DNA of 64,000 nucleotides from NCBI GenBank assembly GCA_959347315.1, contig OY365809.1:3079953-3143952 (forward strand), read 5' to 3'. Within the stretch, counting starts at the first letter, position 1; every line of letters starts with the position of its first letter. The notes under the pieces were generated by a model. It made no database searches, was not told the origin of the DNA, and saw only the letters and a program-made list of their open reading frames with translations. Made by a program: the position numbers and the translations under genes. This document shows positions 49,480 through 61,073 of this stretch, piece by piece. This DNA is from Bimastos eiseni. Its lineage: Eukaryota; Annelida; Clitellata; Crassiclitellata; Lumbricidae.

Positions 49480-49781
49480 CTCCATCTCTTCCTCCTCCGC
49501 TTCCTCCCCTTTTCCTTCTTCTTTCTCCTTCTCTATTTTCTTACTCCTAATCTTCTCCCTCCTTCCTTCTTCTTTTGCCTCCCATTTATTCTCTTCTTCC
49601 TCCGCCTCTTCGTCTTCTTTTCTTCCTTCTCCTTCTTTTCATCTTCGTTCTTCTTCATCTTTTTCTTATTCTTCCTCATTCTCTCCTTTTCCTCTTCCTC
49701 TTCCTATTATTCTTGTATTAACTAATTTTATTTCCCATCGTATCATAATAATTCTCTCACTCATCCTCCTCCTTCTTGCCC

Positions 49782-49832
<51 letters not shown>

Positions 49833-49910
49833 GCTCCTCCTCCTCTCTCTCTTCGTCCTCCTCCTCCTCTTCTTCTTTCTATCTTTCTCCTTCCTATGCA
49901 TTATCCTTCT
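49480..49910. repeat. Pyrimidine-rich tract with (TC)n
   Basis: CT-rich throughout, with a pure (TC)n run at about 49790-49830. The Ser/Phe-rich frames are artefacts. Confidence 0.9.
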
Positions 49911-49948
49911 AATCGTTAGCGTCGCCCCTTTCCTTTATCCATTGGCAA
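49908..49948 (-). repeat. R105 repeat, fragment
   Basis: Only the middle AATCGTTAGCGTCGCCCC to TTTATCCA is left. Confidence 0.6.
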
Positions 49949-50439
49949 GCTTAGCATCACACTTGTTACAATGGGTCGGGTAAGATCATGCTATAGGGTG
50001 TTATGCGCTTGGTTTGGAACCTCTGTAAGACTGCCGCATATGGATAATATTTATGTAGCTTGTTCTGTAAAAATGTGAAAACTTCATATTTTTTGGTACT
50101 AACCTACGCCTAGAAATATTTTTCTTGACATGAAGTAGTCGTGTCGAGTACAGATAACGTTGCTTGTAACAAAAATAATTGTAGAGGGAAGAACACCTTA
50201 AACACCTTTTATTGCATTGTGTTGTCGTATATATAGAGTGCCCTGTATGTAGAAGGAGATATTCTGCTAAAGATGCGTTAAATAAATGCATCATTTGAAG
50301 GAGATGACTCAATCGCTGTTTGTTATCAGCGTCGTTGAACTTAAATTACTGTTGATACACTGAAATACCTCTTTATTGCCTTACATTCACCCTATATGTA
50401 GAGAAGACAGAACCAAGATTTGGTTCAAGTCCCCCGTTG

Positions 50440-50535
50440 CAGATACTCAGTCAGTGCCAGTCTCAAGCATGAATAAAGGAGAAGGGCGACGCTCATGATC
50501 TATGTTATCGCACAGTGTCGTTAAATTGAAACGAC
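50440..50535 (+). repeat. R105 repeat
   Basis: CAGTGCCAGTCTCAAGCATG, AGAAGGGCGACGCTCATGAT and CACAGTGTCGTTAAATTG. Confidence 0.88.
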
Positions 50536-51407
50536 TGCTAAAGACAATTGTTCCTGTGTCTAATATTTCCATCAGTTGTGGTTAAACCATGCTGTCATGG
50601 CATGCAGTGTTTGTGACTTCAATTCTTGGTCTCGGTATATAACGGGGGTGAGGGGTTGACCAAGTCATCTGCATGTGCGCTTGACAGAGGCATATAAAAG
50701 CCGTTCACTGACTTCCTTGAAATATAAAAGAACTTAACTGGACGAAAAATTAATGAAGTTAAGGCCAGGGGTATTAAGCGAATTGTAGAAAAAGTGTCTT
50801 GTCATGACCAAGAGGTTTCTAACGACTCTGCTACGCTTGCGATCAACACCTTGTGAGAAAAAGGATGGTTCGTAATTCAAGGAAACAGGGTGAACTATTT
50901 TCGTCCAAGAAACTCATTTGTTTGGGTCCACCGTGAATGGAGGAAGGAATGGTTACTCATACTCGGGCGGTGACTTGGTCCTGGGTTGGGGGCAGGTCGA
51001 CTAAAATGGATGAGGGAGCAGGTTAGAAAGAATTTAAAAACTCCCGATCATGGATGCGGCAAAAAGGATGAACAATGGAAAACACTGTTGAAATGTTAAA
51101 TATTTATTAAATATTTATAAATTATTTGGGGGTATAAGTAGCTCTATCTCCTCCACCTGAGATTTTTGGAGTGGATCGTCCCGTCTTGGACCCCCATTTA
51201 TGCCCGCCCCTGCACTCGCCTACTTATGAAGCGTGAGATCCCAATCCTTCTGTACTACAGTAACTGAAGTCTGTTAGGGTAAATGGTCGAAAGGGCTCGC
51301 AGCACGCGCCCTTGAAGGGCTGTGTACCCTGTGCTATGCTGTAGAGCTCTATCCCCCTTTGACAGAGATGTGGCAAACCCAGAGAGGGACAGGCTTGAAC
51401 ATGAAAA

Positions 51408-51505
51408 AAACTAGTCAGAGAGAGGGAGGGAGGGACGGAGGGAAAGAAAGAGAGAGAGAGAGTGGGAAAGACAGAGACAGAGAGCAGCACGTGTGGAGTA
51501 AAATT

Positions 51506-51553
<48 letters not shown>

Positions 51554-51556
51554 GCA
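51408..51556. repeat. Purine-rich tract with (GA)n
   Basis: (AG)n runs at 51449-51462 and 51509-51552 in a purine-rich context. Confidence 0.9.
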
Positions 51557-51831
51557 CACGGAAGCAAACATACAGATAGTCAAAGATGAGACAGAGACAG
51601 GATGGTGGTAGTTGTATCTTACATTGGCGTGGGGTAACTGATAAACCCTTGAGAAAGAGAAAGGTTCGCAACCGAAATTGAAGGCTGTCGATTGACATCT
51701 GCTAGAAACCAGATCTTGCTTAGACGACGCTTATATCAGTGGCACAGGTCAGAGGGTCAGAGCACGAGAGAGGGAGATGTATGTGAGAAAGGTCTGAGGA
51801 GCATTACATCACCAGCCTACGAACCCTTACC

Positions 51832-52328
51832 CAGGGGCGTCACTAGGTGGGTGCGGGGGGTGCGGGCCGCACCGGGTGACACCATCAAGGGGTGACACCA
51901 TCAAGGGGTGACACCAAAATAAAAAAAATTTAAAATTTGACAAAGCAGACATAGCTCTGTCTAGTCGGGTTTCATAACCGTTCATTGTTAAATACATGAT
52001 CAGGCACAGGGTGCCACCATGTAGAGCGTCTGGTGCTTAAATGAATAAGATTCAGAGCTGCTTGGAGCCTCGGAGTCGGAGTAAAATCGTGGGTTATTTG
52101 CAAACGCACCAATTAATGACGTGTGGATTCACGTGGTTGCAGAAAATTACAGACGTTGTTTACTGGTTCGCTTTTTATGTAAATAATTATTGCGAAATTT
52201 GATAATTTTATCAATATCTGTAACATATACATATTTTAAAGTAAATTAATTAGGACAGGACATAATTTTTAAGGGGTGACACCAAGAGTTTACCGCACTG
52301 GGTTACACCAACCCCAGTGACGCCACTG
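51832..52328. mobile_element. hAT MITE, 497 bp, with perfect 8-bp target duplication
   Basis: Starts CAGGGGCGTCACTAGGTGGG and ends, read from the other strand, CAGTGGCGTCACTGGGGTTG. The flanks are CCCTTACC at 51824-51831 and 52329-52336. The sub-terminal sequence GGGGTGACACCA is repeated three times at the left end and once near the right end. It has no coding capacity and lies in Robo intron 2. Confidence 0.92.
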
Positions 52329-52449
52329 CCCTTACCCTTACTAGTACTCGCCTAAGTTATATAACACACACACATACAGCCAGCCACCTGATCAACCATC
52401 AAGCCACGTCTCATCCAATCAGCCTAGCATCAATCTATCCCAAGCATAC

Positions 52450-52705
52450 CATGAGTCAACAAAAATCATGTGCCAACAAACGTTGGTTTGAGGTAAGACA
52501 CCTCGAGTCAACAAACCATTAACCAACAAACCATTATCCGGCATGTCATGAGCCAACAAACTACAAGCCAACAAACGATTAGCCAGCAGCCCATTGGCCT
52601 ACAAACCATTAGCCAACGCACTTTAATCCGACAAAGCTTAATCCAACAAACCATGAGCCACTAAAATATTAGCCAGTAAACCATTAGCTAACAACACTCC
52701 TATCA
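52450..52705. repeat. Degenerate AGCCAACAAACCATT repeat
   Basis: A dozen or so diverged units of 15-25 bp just right of the hAT element at 51832-52328. Confidence 0.8.
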
Positions 52706-53189
52706 AAACCTCTACTTACGAAGTAGTTAAGCCTATGAGCTAAGAACGATTCGAACCGCAGTCGTGGTGCCACAAAAATCGCATATTGACCATCTACATT
52801 TTTACATTACGGTGCATTACATTCAGTAAAACTACAGTTCACTACATTACATCTTATTGCACCGCGTTGTAGTGCCCGAAATTACATCGTTGTAACAACA
52901 GCGGCATATATGGACGTTGCGGGTTTTAACGGGTGAAGAGGGTAGACATTGGAGTGGCCAACAGCATATGGTGACTGTTTGCAGTGGACAGAAGGAGGGG
53001 TTGGCAACGGCGGCGGTAAGAGCCGAGCGAATGATTCAACGGAGGCGCTATCTCGAAAGAAGATCGCCGAACGATTCGGTTGCCATGACGACGATTGTCT
53101 GCGGTACGGACGGCGGGGGTGAAAAGGATCGGCGGAGACATCTGGTAGCAGTGGGAGGGAGAGAGGTGGAAGACCTCGCAAGGATTGAT

Positions 53190-53232
<43 letters not shown>

Positions 53233-53464
53233 ACGCTAGAATAGATATATATATACTTATACGCATATATATAATATATATAGCAGTATATATAAAGATC
53301 AGTGATTCGAGGTCGTTACGTTGAATTATTGTGGCGATTGATTTTCGCTTTACCAGCGCCTGTAGCGCAACGGAAGGGGCGAGGCGTTCTTGCATGTGAT
53401 AGAAGAGGAGAGCTCTCAGGGCTGTCTCAAGAGGCGCACGCCGCCGGTCTTTTGGTTAGACTAG

Positions 53465-53813
53465 AAGTTTCGGTTTAACGACGCTGTGCGATGACGGAGA
53501 TCGTTAGCGTCGCCCTCCTGCTCCATCCAGGCTTTGGACTGGCATTGCCCAATTGCCGAGCAGTGGCGATGTTTAAACAAGTCGCTGTGGTTTGACGCCA
53601 TTGTGTGGTGACAAAGATCGTTGGCGTCGCCCTCTTCCTTAATCTATGCTTGGGACTGACACTGCTTGAGTACTTGCAGTATCGGCGAGCGGTGGTGGTG
53701 GTATTTGCAGTTCTAACTTCTACGACACTGATAACAAAGATCATTAGCGTTGCCCTCCTCCTTTATCAAGGGGCTTGGGACTGGCTCTGTTAGACTGCAA
53801 GCACAGCGGAACG
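53465..53813 (-). repeat. R105 repeats, three copies head-to-tail (53465-53573, 53581-53690, 53706-53813)
   Basis: Three same-orientation copies with a period of about 118-125 bp, the longest R105 run in the window. Each keeps GACAAAGATC or GACGGAGATC, CGTCGCCCTC or CGTTGCCCTC, and GACTG at the centre. The copies are diverged from each other, so this may be repeated insertion or an old tandem duplication. Confidence 0.9.
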
Positions 53814-53954
53814 AGTTGTGATTGAACGATATTTACAATTATAAAACTTTGAAAGAAACTATTTAAAGGTTTCTAATTTTGGGATGAACAATGATTCTAA
53901 TGATAATATACATATATATATATATATAGATATATATATATATATATTTAATTT

Positions 53955-54200
53955 CAAACTGACAAACCGCAGTTCGATTACAAACATAGTATGAACAAAT
54001 CATTACAAGATATTACATCAGTCGAATTTAATGGTCAGCAGCCATGCAAGGCTCACGTTACGTTGCAGGCCTACATCTAATATAGCCAACGCCGTCGCCA
54101 AGCGAAAGAAGGACTAGTCAACGGTTCGGGGATACGGCAGTCGAACTCGGTTCCTCAGATCTGCACGCAGTGTGTTGTCCGTTACTCCACTTCCGAATGT
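53955..54200 (-). mobile_element. tRNA-related SINE (SINE-2), copy 2
   Basis: A second copy with the same block order as the 9.1 kb copy. The minus-strand head is GGAAGTGGAGTAACGGACAA followed by GAGTTCGACTGCC. It follows an AT-rich simple repeat at 53910-53950. Confidence 0.68.
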
Positions 54201-54533
54201 CGCTATGCGAGTCAGATTAGATATTTGGCTGTTCTTGTAGCTCCTTTGTTGACTCGTGTGTGCTTCGGCGGTCTCTCTAATAGAATTACTGGTCCGTGGA
54301 TGGAACCTCTTTGAAGTGGACATTCTGCAACTGGGTCGAAACGAGGCTCCTTCGCCCAATTACCGTCCTAATTGGTCCAGACGGTCTTGTTTTCCAGTCT
54401 TCGTCGCCTGAGGGACTTGTACCTTGGGATCAAAGGCCTCACTTTGAACCCCCTCTCTCCCACCCCTTCCCATCTTTTCCGCGGTTCATATTTCCTCTTT
54501 TCCTTTACGCTAGCAGCATGCTTTGTGTGCCAA

Positions 54534-54640
54534 ACTCCACCACTCTTCGTACTCTGACAGAGCCAGTCTCAACGCGTGGATAAAGGAGGAGGGCGACGCT
54601 AATGATCTTTCTTGTCAAACAGTGTCGTTAAACTTAAACT
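54534..54640 (+). repeat. R105 repeat
   Basis: CACTCTTCGTACTCTGACAG, GGATAAAGGAGGAGGGCGAC, GCTAATGATCTTTCTTGTC and AGTGTCGTTAAACTT. It is in the opposite orientation to the run at 53.5-53.8 kb. Confidence 0.9.
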
Positions 54641-55267
54641 ATTAATACTCATTTTACGGTTTTTATTCGCTCCTAATATTAAGTAATAGCTGACCTAAAC
54701 CGATTTTTGATTTATTTGGAGGAGGATCTGATGGTCTGAGCTTTTAATGATCATTATTTTGTTTGTTACGTAATCTCTCGGTATGGCGGGGTTGCCAGGA
54801 TGGGCCTGAACTTCCTGACTAGAGTCAGGTTTGTTCTGCCCTGTAGTATATTTACTTACCTGTTGGGATCCTATGGGGAATGATGGTGGAATTAGACTTC
54901 CTCAAGTTCAAGTTAAATAATAGTTTAGTAACCCGTCTTTGGCCGTTAGTCTGATCTAGATTTACGACGGCTTCATACACGCGGCCCCTTTTGACTACAC
55001 CCTACGTGTCTGATTTCAGCACTGGCGAATAAACTGGTGCCCTGCGATTGGTTTCGAAGTTTGGAAATTACCATTACGAGGTTTCCTAAAGCGGCTTTTA
55101 GGCGTTCCATGGATTCATTCTGTCGTCCAGTGACAGTGTCTTTATATGTTCATTCAAGATTTATATAGCACCCCCTTCAGTAATACTACTCAGAAGTGCT
55201 CTCGACCCCGGCACGGCTGAAAGGAGCAGTTTTAGGGCGAGTATAAAAGGAGTCTGAGTGGACCCTA

Positions 55268-55371
55268 ACTCCGCCACTGGTAGTACTCGGCCAGTGCCAG
55301 TCCCAAACCTGGATAAAAGAGGAGGGCGACGCTAATGATCTCTGTTATCACACCGTGTCGTTAAACTGCAA
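55268..55371 (+). repeat. R105 repeat, near full length
   Basis: AACTCCGCCACTGGTAGTAC, CAGTGCCAGTCCCAAACCTG, AGAGGAGGGCGACGCTAATG and CCGTGTCGTTAAACTGCAAC. This is a good copy for building a consensus. Confidence 0.92.
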
Positions 55372-55915
55372 CAACCATCACAACCTAAGGGACACGCACT
55401 GTGCCAATAGGAGGCTCGTTCTCAAACCGGTCTGACGTTGTTTTAATCTTTCCATTACCTCAGCCTCACTTTCTCAAAGTTCTGCTGAACTTTGGGCAAT
55501 CGAACAAAAATGCTTCTAAGTCATCTCTAGGGCAACATTAGGCATATTAAACGGGGAGTTTGGCCTATCGATCACCTGACCTTCCAAACTCAACCTTTAC
55601 CCTTATGCTACGTTTTACTGTCAATGAATCTGTCGATGGACCTTGATATGGCGCCCTTTCAAGGTATCTACTGAGAGAGCTAAATATTCTTTGTATTATC
55701 AATACTATTGCTACGATGTTTTGTCATTGTTTATTTTCTATTATTGGTATTGACAGTGATAAGAATAATATTTTAAAACAGATATCATTGTTATTAGGGA
55801 CAAACTTTCATTGCAAAATAATATTATAGCATTGGATGACAACGCTTTAAAGGTGTTTCCTAAGCACACGAGCCAAATTACCTTCGTCGTGCCAGGTTTA
55901 TAATATTTAGTATTA

Positions 55916-56021
55916 GTTGTTTCAGTTTAACAACACTATGATAACAATGGTCATTAGTCTCACCCTCCTCCTTTATCTTGACTTGGGACTGGCAGTGTCA
56001 GAGTGCAAGCAGTGACGGTGT
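55916..56021 (-). repeat. R105 repeat
   Basis: GTTTCAGTTTAACAACACTA, CACCCTCCTCCTTTATCTTG and CTTGGGACTGGCAGTGTCAG, ending CAAGCAGTGACGGTGTT. Confidence 0.88.
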
Positions 56022-56913
56022 TATAGTTAGTTATTACTTTGGAAGTTGTTTTGAAGCGCCAGTATGAAACCATATCATATTTATTTAGCAGCAATGTTTA
56101 AGGTGTCTTAATGGTGTTAGGGACGAACCGACACTCGATTTGAAAATTGGGCACGGCCGAGTTTCGTAGTACAAGGCTAGGACTCGGACAAAAGATGGAT
56201 CCGAGTTTTAAAAAAATAAAAATCGCCTTTCCGATTTTCCTGTTCGAAAACGAAAATCGAATTTTTTTATTTATAAAACAACAATCGATCAAACTAAAAC
56301 ACAAACACTGTTACTAGTAGTACTTACTAGTTACTACTTCCTAGTGTAAACTGAGGCAAAACCCAAATAGTCATAAAAACTGTGCAAACTTCCAAACTAA
56401 AATCAAGAGATTTTTAAATTACTCAAAGCTCAGATTCGGTGCAACTGAGTTTGTAAAACTTGGTACTCAAAGTCGGCAGGAAATTAGATCGGCATTGTAG
56501 TAGCTAATTGATTGCTGTTTCTATGTCTATATAACGTTGTGTGGTACGTTTTAAAGGTGTCCTAAAGATGGACGATAAAATAAATGAAATGGCGAAAAAT
56601 TATTCTATTTATAGTTAAGCTGGACTGAATCATAAATGGAGCAATAGTGTGCAAGAAAAAATTGATTTGTCCCTAAGAATATGGTACAGTAACTATTTTT
56701 TAAAATCAATTAGGCATACATACATTGATTTTGTCAATGATACAAATCAAGCAATTTAGTGGTATTGTGGGACAGCCGACTCTTAACATGCAGGGTTGTG
56801 AATTGTATCTAAGTATTTACTGACCATATACGGTATGCACACATACACATTCACCATTCATGCTCATGCATACAAACATGCATAAATATTATTCAATTCT
56901 CTGCATTATCCAG

Positions 56914-57192
56914 CAATACGAGACGAATTTCGTGAGGAGCCGAAAAACCAGGAGGTGGCCGTGGGCGGCGAGGTGGTTTTGCCATGCAGACCTCCGAGGG
57001 GCAAACCGGAGCCTAGGGTCCGGTGGAAGAAGGATTCGGAGCCCGTGAGGTTGGGTGAGCGCATCATCATGGAGGAGTCTGGAGCACTGAAACTGCTCGA
57101 TGCAAAGAGAGAGGATTCTGGGATATACGTCTGCGTTGCATACAACATCGGAGGAGAAAGAGACAGTGCACCTGCTCGCATCACTGTTAGAG
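56914..57192 (+). CDS. robo: Robo exon: Ig-like domain 2
   Basis: A 279-nt exon, phase 1 at both ends, acceptor ATCCAG|CA and donor AGAG|GTTCGT. It starts with IRDEFREEPKNQEVAVGG and contains LPCRPPRGKPEPRVRWKKD, LKLLDAKREDSGIYVC and YNIGGERDSAPARITV. The order (LRDDFR-like start, CxPPRGxPEP, WKKD, NxxGERES) is the Robo Ig2 signature. Both disulfide cysteines and the core Trp are present. In known Robos Ig2 packs against Ig1 and supports Slit and heparan sulfate binding. The exon lies 16.3 kb after Ig1, across the largest intron in the window. A reading frame that continues past 57192 into a TCATCAT-rich intron is spurious. Confidence 0.95.
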
Positions 57193-57511
57193 GTTCGTCT
57201 TTATCATGGGTACCTTCAGAGTTATCGTTATCATCTGCAGTGTTGTCATCATCTCTATAACCAGCTTTATCTTCATCATTCTTATCATCATCTTTATTAT
57301 CATCATCTTTATCATCAACATCATCATCTTTATCATCGTCATGAAAACAAGAATAAATATCATTAGCACCATCATCACTAATCATTTATCATTATCGTCT
57401 ATGTTATTACCGTATTCATTATCACTGTCATTATCATTACTTGTTGGTGATGGTGCCATTGAGTGTTCTTGATTCCTTTGTCTCTTCAGTCTTCTATCAT
57501 GGATAACATAA

Positions 57512-57618
57512 TGGTGATGGTGGTTATTTTTGGTGATGGTGTTAATTTTTGGTGATGGTGTTAATTTTGGTGATGGTGTTAATTTTTGGTGATGGTGTTA
57601 ATTTTGGTGATGGTGGTG
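57512..57618. repeat. About 20-bp minisatellite (TTTTGGTGATGGTGTTAA)
   Basis: Five to six units in the Ig2-Ig3 intron, about 120 bp before the Ig3a exon. It follows a TCATCAT-rich tract (57230-57440). Confidence 0.85.
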
Positions 57619-57740
57619 TAAGTTAAATGTGTTCTGCTAAGTTCTTCTTAGCTTACTATGTGATATAGTTCGTCGTTACAGATGCAATTATTGCTATAAC
57701 TATAATTAATAATTTTAAAATGTCTCTTCTGTTTTTCCAG

Positions 57741-57879
57741 AGAGGCCACGGATTCTTGAGGGACCAAAGGAAGCACAGATCCAGGAGAACTCGGACGTCC
57801 TGTTCCGCTGCCGGACAAACGGAGATCCGGAACTGACTGTTATCTGGAAGAAACACGAGGGACAGATACCACCGGGCAG
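57741..57879 (+). CDS. robo: Robo exon: Ig-like domain 3, first half
   Basis: A 139-nt exon with acceptor TTTTTCCAG|AG and donor GGCAG|GTATCT. It enters in phase 1 and leaves in phase 2. It encodes RPRILEGPKEAQIQENSD, FRCRTNGDPELTVIWKKHEG and PPG, the A-C strands of an Ig domain with the first Cys and the core Trp. ERP at the Ig2/Ig3 boundary and the CxxxGDPxPxxxWxK pattern match Robo Ig3. The second half of the domain follows after a 1.04 kb intron. Without the splice the frame closes at a TGA 9 bases past the donor, which supports the exon boundary. Confidence 0.92.
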
Positions 57880-57939
57880 GTATCTATGATCATACCTCAT
57901 CATTGGTTAATCTCACAGTTGTCTTTATTACTAATGATG

Positions 57940-58255
57940 CTGATGAGGATGATCATGACGACGACTATGATGATGATGATTATGATGATGATAATGACAA
58001 CTATAATGATGATTATTATGATTATTATTATTGATCTGATTATTGCTTTTTTTTTATTTTAAAATTATTATTATTATTATTTTTATTATTGTTATTATTA
58101 TTATTTTTGTTATTATTATTACTGTTGGCATTATTTTTATTGCAATTATTATTGTTGTTATTATCGTCATCATTGCAATAGCATTGTTATTATTATTATT
58201 ACTCATCATCGTCGTCGTCGTCATCATCATCATCATCATCCTTCACCCATGCATC
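57940..58255. repeat. GAT/ATT trinucleotide tract in the Ig3 intron
   Basis: GATGAT and ATTATT runs, then CATCATC. No exon is present. Confidence 0.88.
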
Positions 58256-58703
58256 ATCTTCATGCAATTGAGAATACACAGGAACTTACTATTACAATCG
58301 CCATCTACATCTTCCTTTGTAAAGGGCTGTCAGAGTTAGCGGGACATATGTCTCTTTCTGACTTACCTTTTCTTAATCATCCCTCATGCTTCCTCATCTT
58401 CTGCTGGTTTTAATATTACTTCTCATTGTTTGATTTCTATAATTAATAGCTGTATTTGTTTCTGTTTTCACACTTGAGTGATGATTGAAAAAAAATGGCT
58501 TGTCTTGGCTACCACATTAAAATGCAAGTACTGTGGCCACCCATGTCTCAGAGTCAAATGATCAACCCATCAATGTCCCCAATCCGTCATTAATCATTGG
58601 GTGGGCGGAATTCTGTGATCAGACAATACGGTTAATAATGGTAATAATAAATAATTATAAATAATATTAATAATAGTAATAATTGTTATTTCCTATTAGA
58701 AGA

Positions 58704-58885
58704 TATTTAATGCAAATGAAGCCTTCATCGGAAGAACAGCGGAAGTCAATTTTTTATTTTTTGATATATCCCTTAAAAATTTTTTTAATGTGTACAGATA
58801 TAATATATCGTTAAACTTTAAGAATTTGCTAAAGTCTACAGATATTATATCTGTATACTTCCGATGAGGGCTTCAAATAAAGTTG
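58704..58885. mobile_element. MITE-like inverted-repeat element upstream of the Ig3b exon
   Basis: The left arm near 58716-58735 (ATGAAGCCTTCATCGGAAG) is the inverse of the right arm near 58858-58876 (CTTCCGATGAGGGCTTCA). Inside is a further AT-rich inverted segment around ACAGATATAATAT and CAGATATTATATCTG. It is about 180 bp with no coding capacity. Its exact ends and target duplication are unclear. Confidence 0.65.
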
Positions 58886-58919
58886 AATTACGATCTCTTT
58901 TCGTTACTTCGCCATGAAG

Positions 58920-59047
58920 GTCTCGGATCATGGATGATCGAAGTCTGAAGATCGAGAAGGTGGAGATCAGTGATGAAGGCGTCTACATTTGTCGAGTGGA
59001 GAACTCAGTTGGATCTCTGGAGGCTGAAGCCCGGTTGACTGTCCTCT
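58920..59047 (+). CDS. robo: Robo exon: Ig-like domain 3, second half
   Basis: A 128-nt exon with acceptor CCATGAAG|G preceded by a pyrimidine-rich tract, and donor CTCT|GTGAGC. Its first base completes an AGG codon left in phase 2 by the previous exon. It encodes DDRSLKIEKVEISDEGVYIC and RVENSVGSLEAEARLTVL, that is the E-G strands with the DxGxYxC motif and second Cys, then the AENxVG-like loop typical of Robo Ig3. It leaves in phase 1. It is short and has no start of its own, so it is easy to miss. A MITE-like element ends only about 35 bp before the acceptor. Confidence 0.92.
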
Positions 59048-59570
59048 GTGAGCTAATATTCAATTCATTCATACTTTATGTAATTATTTGATTTATTTGT
59101 AAGAATCATAATAAATAATGTGATAAAATTTAGTGATTATAATAATTGTATTAAAAATCATTGTGATAATAATTATTATTGTTATTGTCATTAAGACAAT
59201 AATGATTATTTGTGCCTAAGCTATATAATTAGAAGAATCAGTCATATAATAGTGATAACAATAATATTAATAATTTTAATAGTCATAACACTAATGATTA
59301 TAAGTGGGTCTGTTAATGTTTAGATTTTCGCTAATAGTTTGCTGTTTTAGAATTAACAACTAATTAATCATTGACTTCCACAGCCCTGGATTAAATTATT
59401 TTTTCCAAGAAGTAATACTAAAAATACGAAATAAACATCGTTCTATATAAGTTTCTTAACTCTGCACATAAGTTAAGCGATAATTGAAGCACCATATTAT
59501 TGAATCGGTCCAGCTACTCTGTATGTAAGCTAATTATGTAAAACTAATTATGCACCTATTTTGATTTTAG

Positions 59571-59695
59571 CTCAGCCTTCTTTTATCGTTACTCCCCATG
59601 ACAAGGTCGTTGCCATTGGACGCAGGGCGACCTTTCGTTGCCAGGTAACCGGTAGCCCTCTGCCGGCGATCTTCTGGAACAAGGAGTCAAACCAT
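59571..59695 (+). CDS. robo: Robo exon: Ig-like domain 4, first half
   Basis: A 125-nt exon with acceptor GATTTTAG|CT and donor CCAT|GTTAGC, entering in phase 1 and leaving in phase 0. It encodes QPSFIVTPHDKVVAIGRRA, FRCQVTGSPLPAIFWNKE and SNH. The VVALGR-TxxFxC-xTGxPxPAIFWxxE pattern is the Robo Ig4 signature. The first Cys and core Trp are present. In vertebrate Robos Ig4 takes part in receptor dimerisation. The partner exon begins QNLMF, matching the SQNLLF junction seen in vertebrate Robo, which supports both boundaries. Confidence 0.93.
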
Positions 59696-60097
59696 GTTAG
59701 CTCTGTCTCTCTTTACATTACAACTGTTGCACTATGACGTTTTATGTTGTTATTATTAATTATTAATTTTATTATTATTCTTATTTATTATTGTTATTAT
59801 TATTATTATCATTAGTTTTTATCTCTGTCAAATTTCAGTCTGAAGTTGATTTTAATGTGCATTTTGCAGCATTTATTGCACCTGTTAAGCTCTTTAAAAG
59901 GTGTCTAAGCATTGACGGTTAAAATTTGCTGAATATGCACATTGACGATGATTATTATTATAATTTATGATTATTTAAGTCATTATTATATTTATTATTA
60001 TAGTTAATTAGCAATTTTAAAATAGATTGCCCACCAAAACAAAGCCTGAAGCAACCTTGGGTATGAAGTATTATTGACTTCGATTTCTTAGCCTTGG

Positions 60098-60232
60098 CAC
60101 ATGAGGGTGGGTGGTCAGTCCTCTATCTGGGTGTCTCAACCAAAGTCTGAAACCAAATTTCTGCCCTGTTGGGGATTTGAACACCCCCCGACTCTCGATT
60201 GACACACTGACCTCTACAACCATCGATGACCG
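60098..60232 (-). mobile_element. tRNA-derived SINE (SINE-3) in the Ig4 intron
   Basis: The minus strand carries GGTTGTAGAGGTCAGTGTGT, GTGTTCAAATCCCC and CAGGGCAGAAATTTGG, matching the 33.7 kb copy in order and spacing. It is truncated and lies about 100 bp left of the hAT composite element. Confidence 0.68.
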
Positions 60233-60657
60233 CTATTTCATTAGGTTGTCTGTGTTTTTTTCAATCGATCTTGTAAAGCACTGTTATAAATTAGTTTGTA
60301 ATGTTGATAGTCACTTGATGGATTTCTATGTGTTAGGTCAGAGGTGTCAAACGTTTCTGTGATGGCGGGCCAGTAGCAATATTTTCCAGCAAGTGGCGGG
60401 CAAGAGTGACGAAGGTGCATGAGGGAAATGGGGTAGCGATCTTCAGAGAGAGCCATTCAAACAGTTGAAAACGTGATTCCGATATACATTATCAATTAGA
60501 AACAAAACAGAAAACTCATAAAGCCTCAAAAAGGACTGGGAACATTATAATACATAATGTTATTATGCTATGACGGTTAGTAAAGCACGCATGAACTATA
60601 TTGCCCCTAGAGGTGGGAGGATGGATATAAGAGTTTCGTTTGACTTCTCGACATAGC

Positions 60658-60753
60658 CACTGTTTGCAGTCCAGCAGTGCAAGTCCCAATCTTGGATAAA
60701 GGAGTAGGGCGACGCTGATGATCTTCGTTATCACAATGTCGTTAAACTGTAAA
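60658..60753 (+). repeat. R105 repeat inside the composite hAT region
   Basis: CAGTGCAAGTCCCAATCTTG, GGAGTAGGGCGACGCTGATG and AATGTCGTTAAACTG. Confidence 0.86.
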
Positions 60754-60991
60754 TGACTACCTTAGCGGCGGCTGGGGATGATATAACATAGGATCAGTTT
60801 CTGTTTGTATTTATTAGGCGAATGCCTCACTTAAAAGTGGTGTGTTCAAAGACAGCCTATGGTGTTAAGGCTGTTGACGGCAAACATATTTAAATCAGTT
60901 GTTAGCCCTAGATTTGAAGCCAATTGAAGCCGAGCGTCTGCCATTACTTATAGAACGAATAGAAACTTTAAAATAGGTGTGTTAGAGTAAC

Positions 60992-61073
60992 GGCAGTCTC
61001 AGTTTAACGACCTTTTGTGATGATGAAGTTCACTAGCATCGCCCTTCTTCATCCACGCTTATGACTGGTGCTG
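60992..61073 (-). repeat. R105 repeat inside the composite hAT region
   Basis: CAGTCTCAGTTTAACGACCT, GCATCGCCCTTCTTCATCCA, then a shortened end. It is inverted relative to the copy at 60658. Confidence 0.78.

Larger units (their letters stand above)
40651..56913 (+). other. Robo intron 2 (about 16.3 kb)
   Basis: The interval between the Ig1 and Ig2 exons. No further exon was recognised. It contains the CATA tract, a LINE fragment with a 135-bp direct repeat, three tRNA-like SINE copies (46.0-46.3 kb and 53.95-54.2 kb), a complete hAT nonautonomous element, GA/TC-rich tracts, a GAT/GAC tract and at least a dozen R105 copies. Several open frames exist in simple repeats but none resembles a protein. 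Confidence 0.6.
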
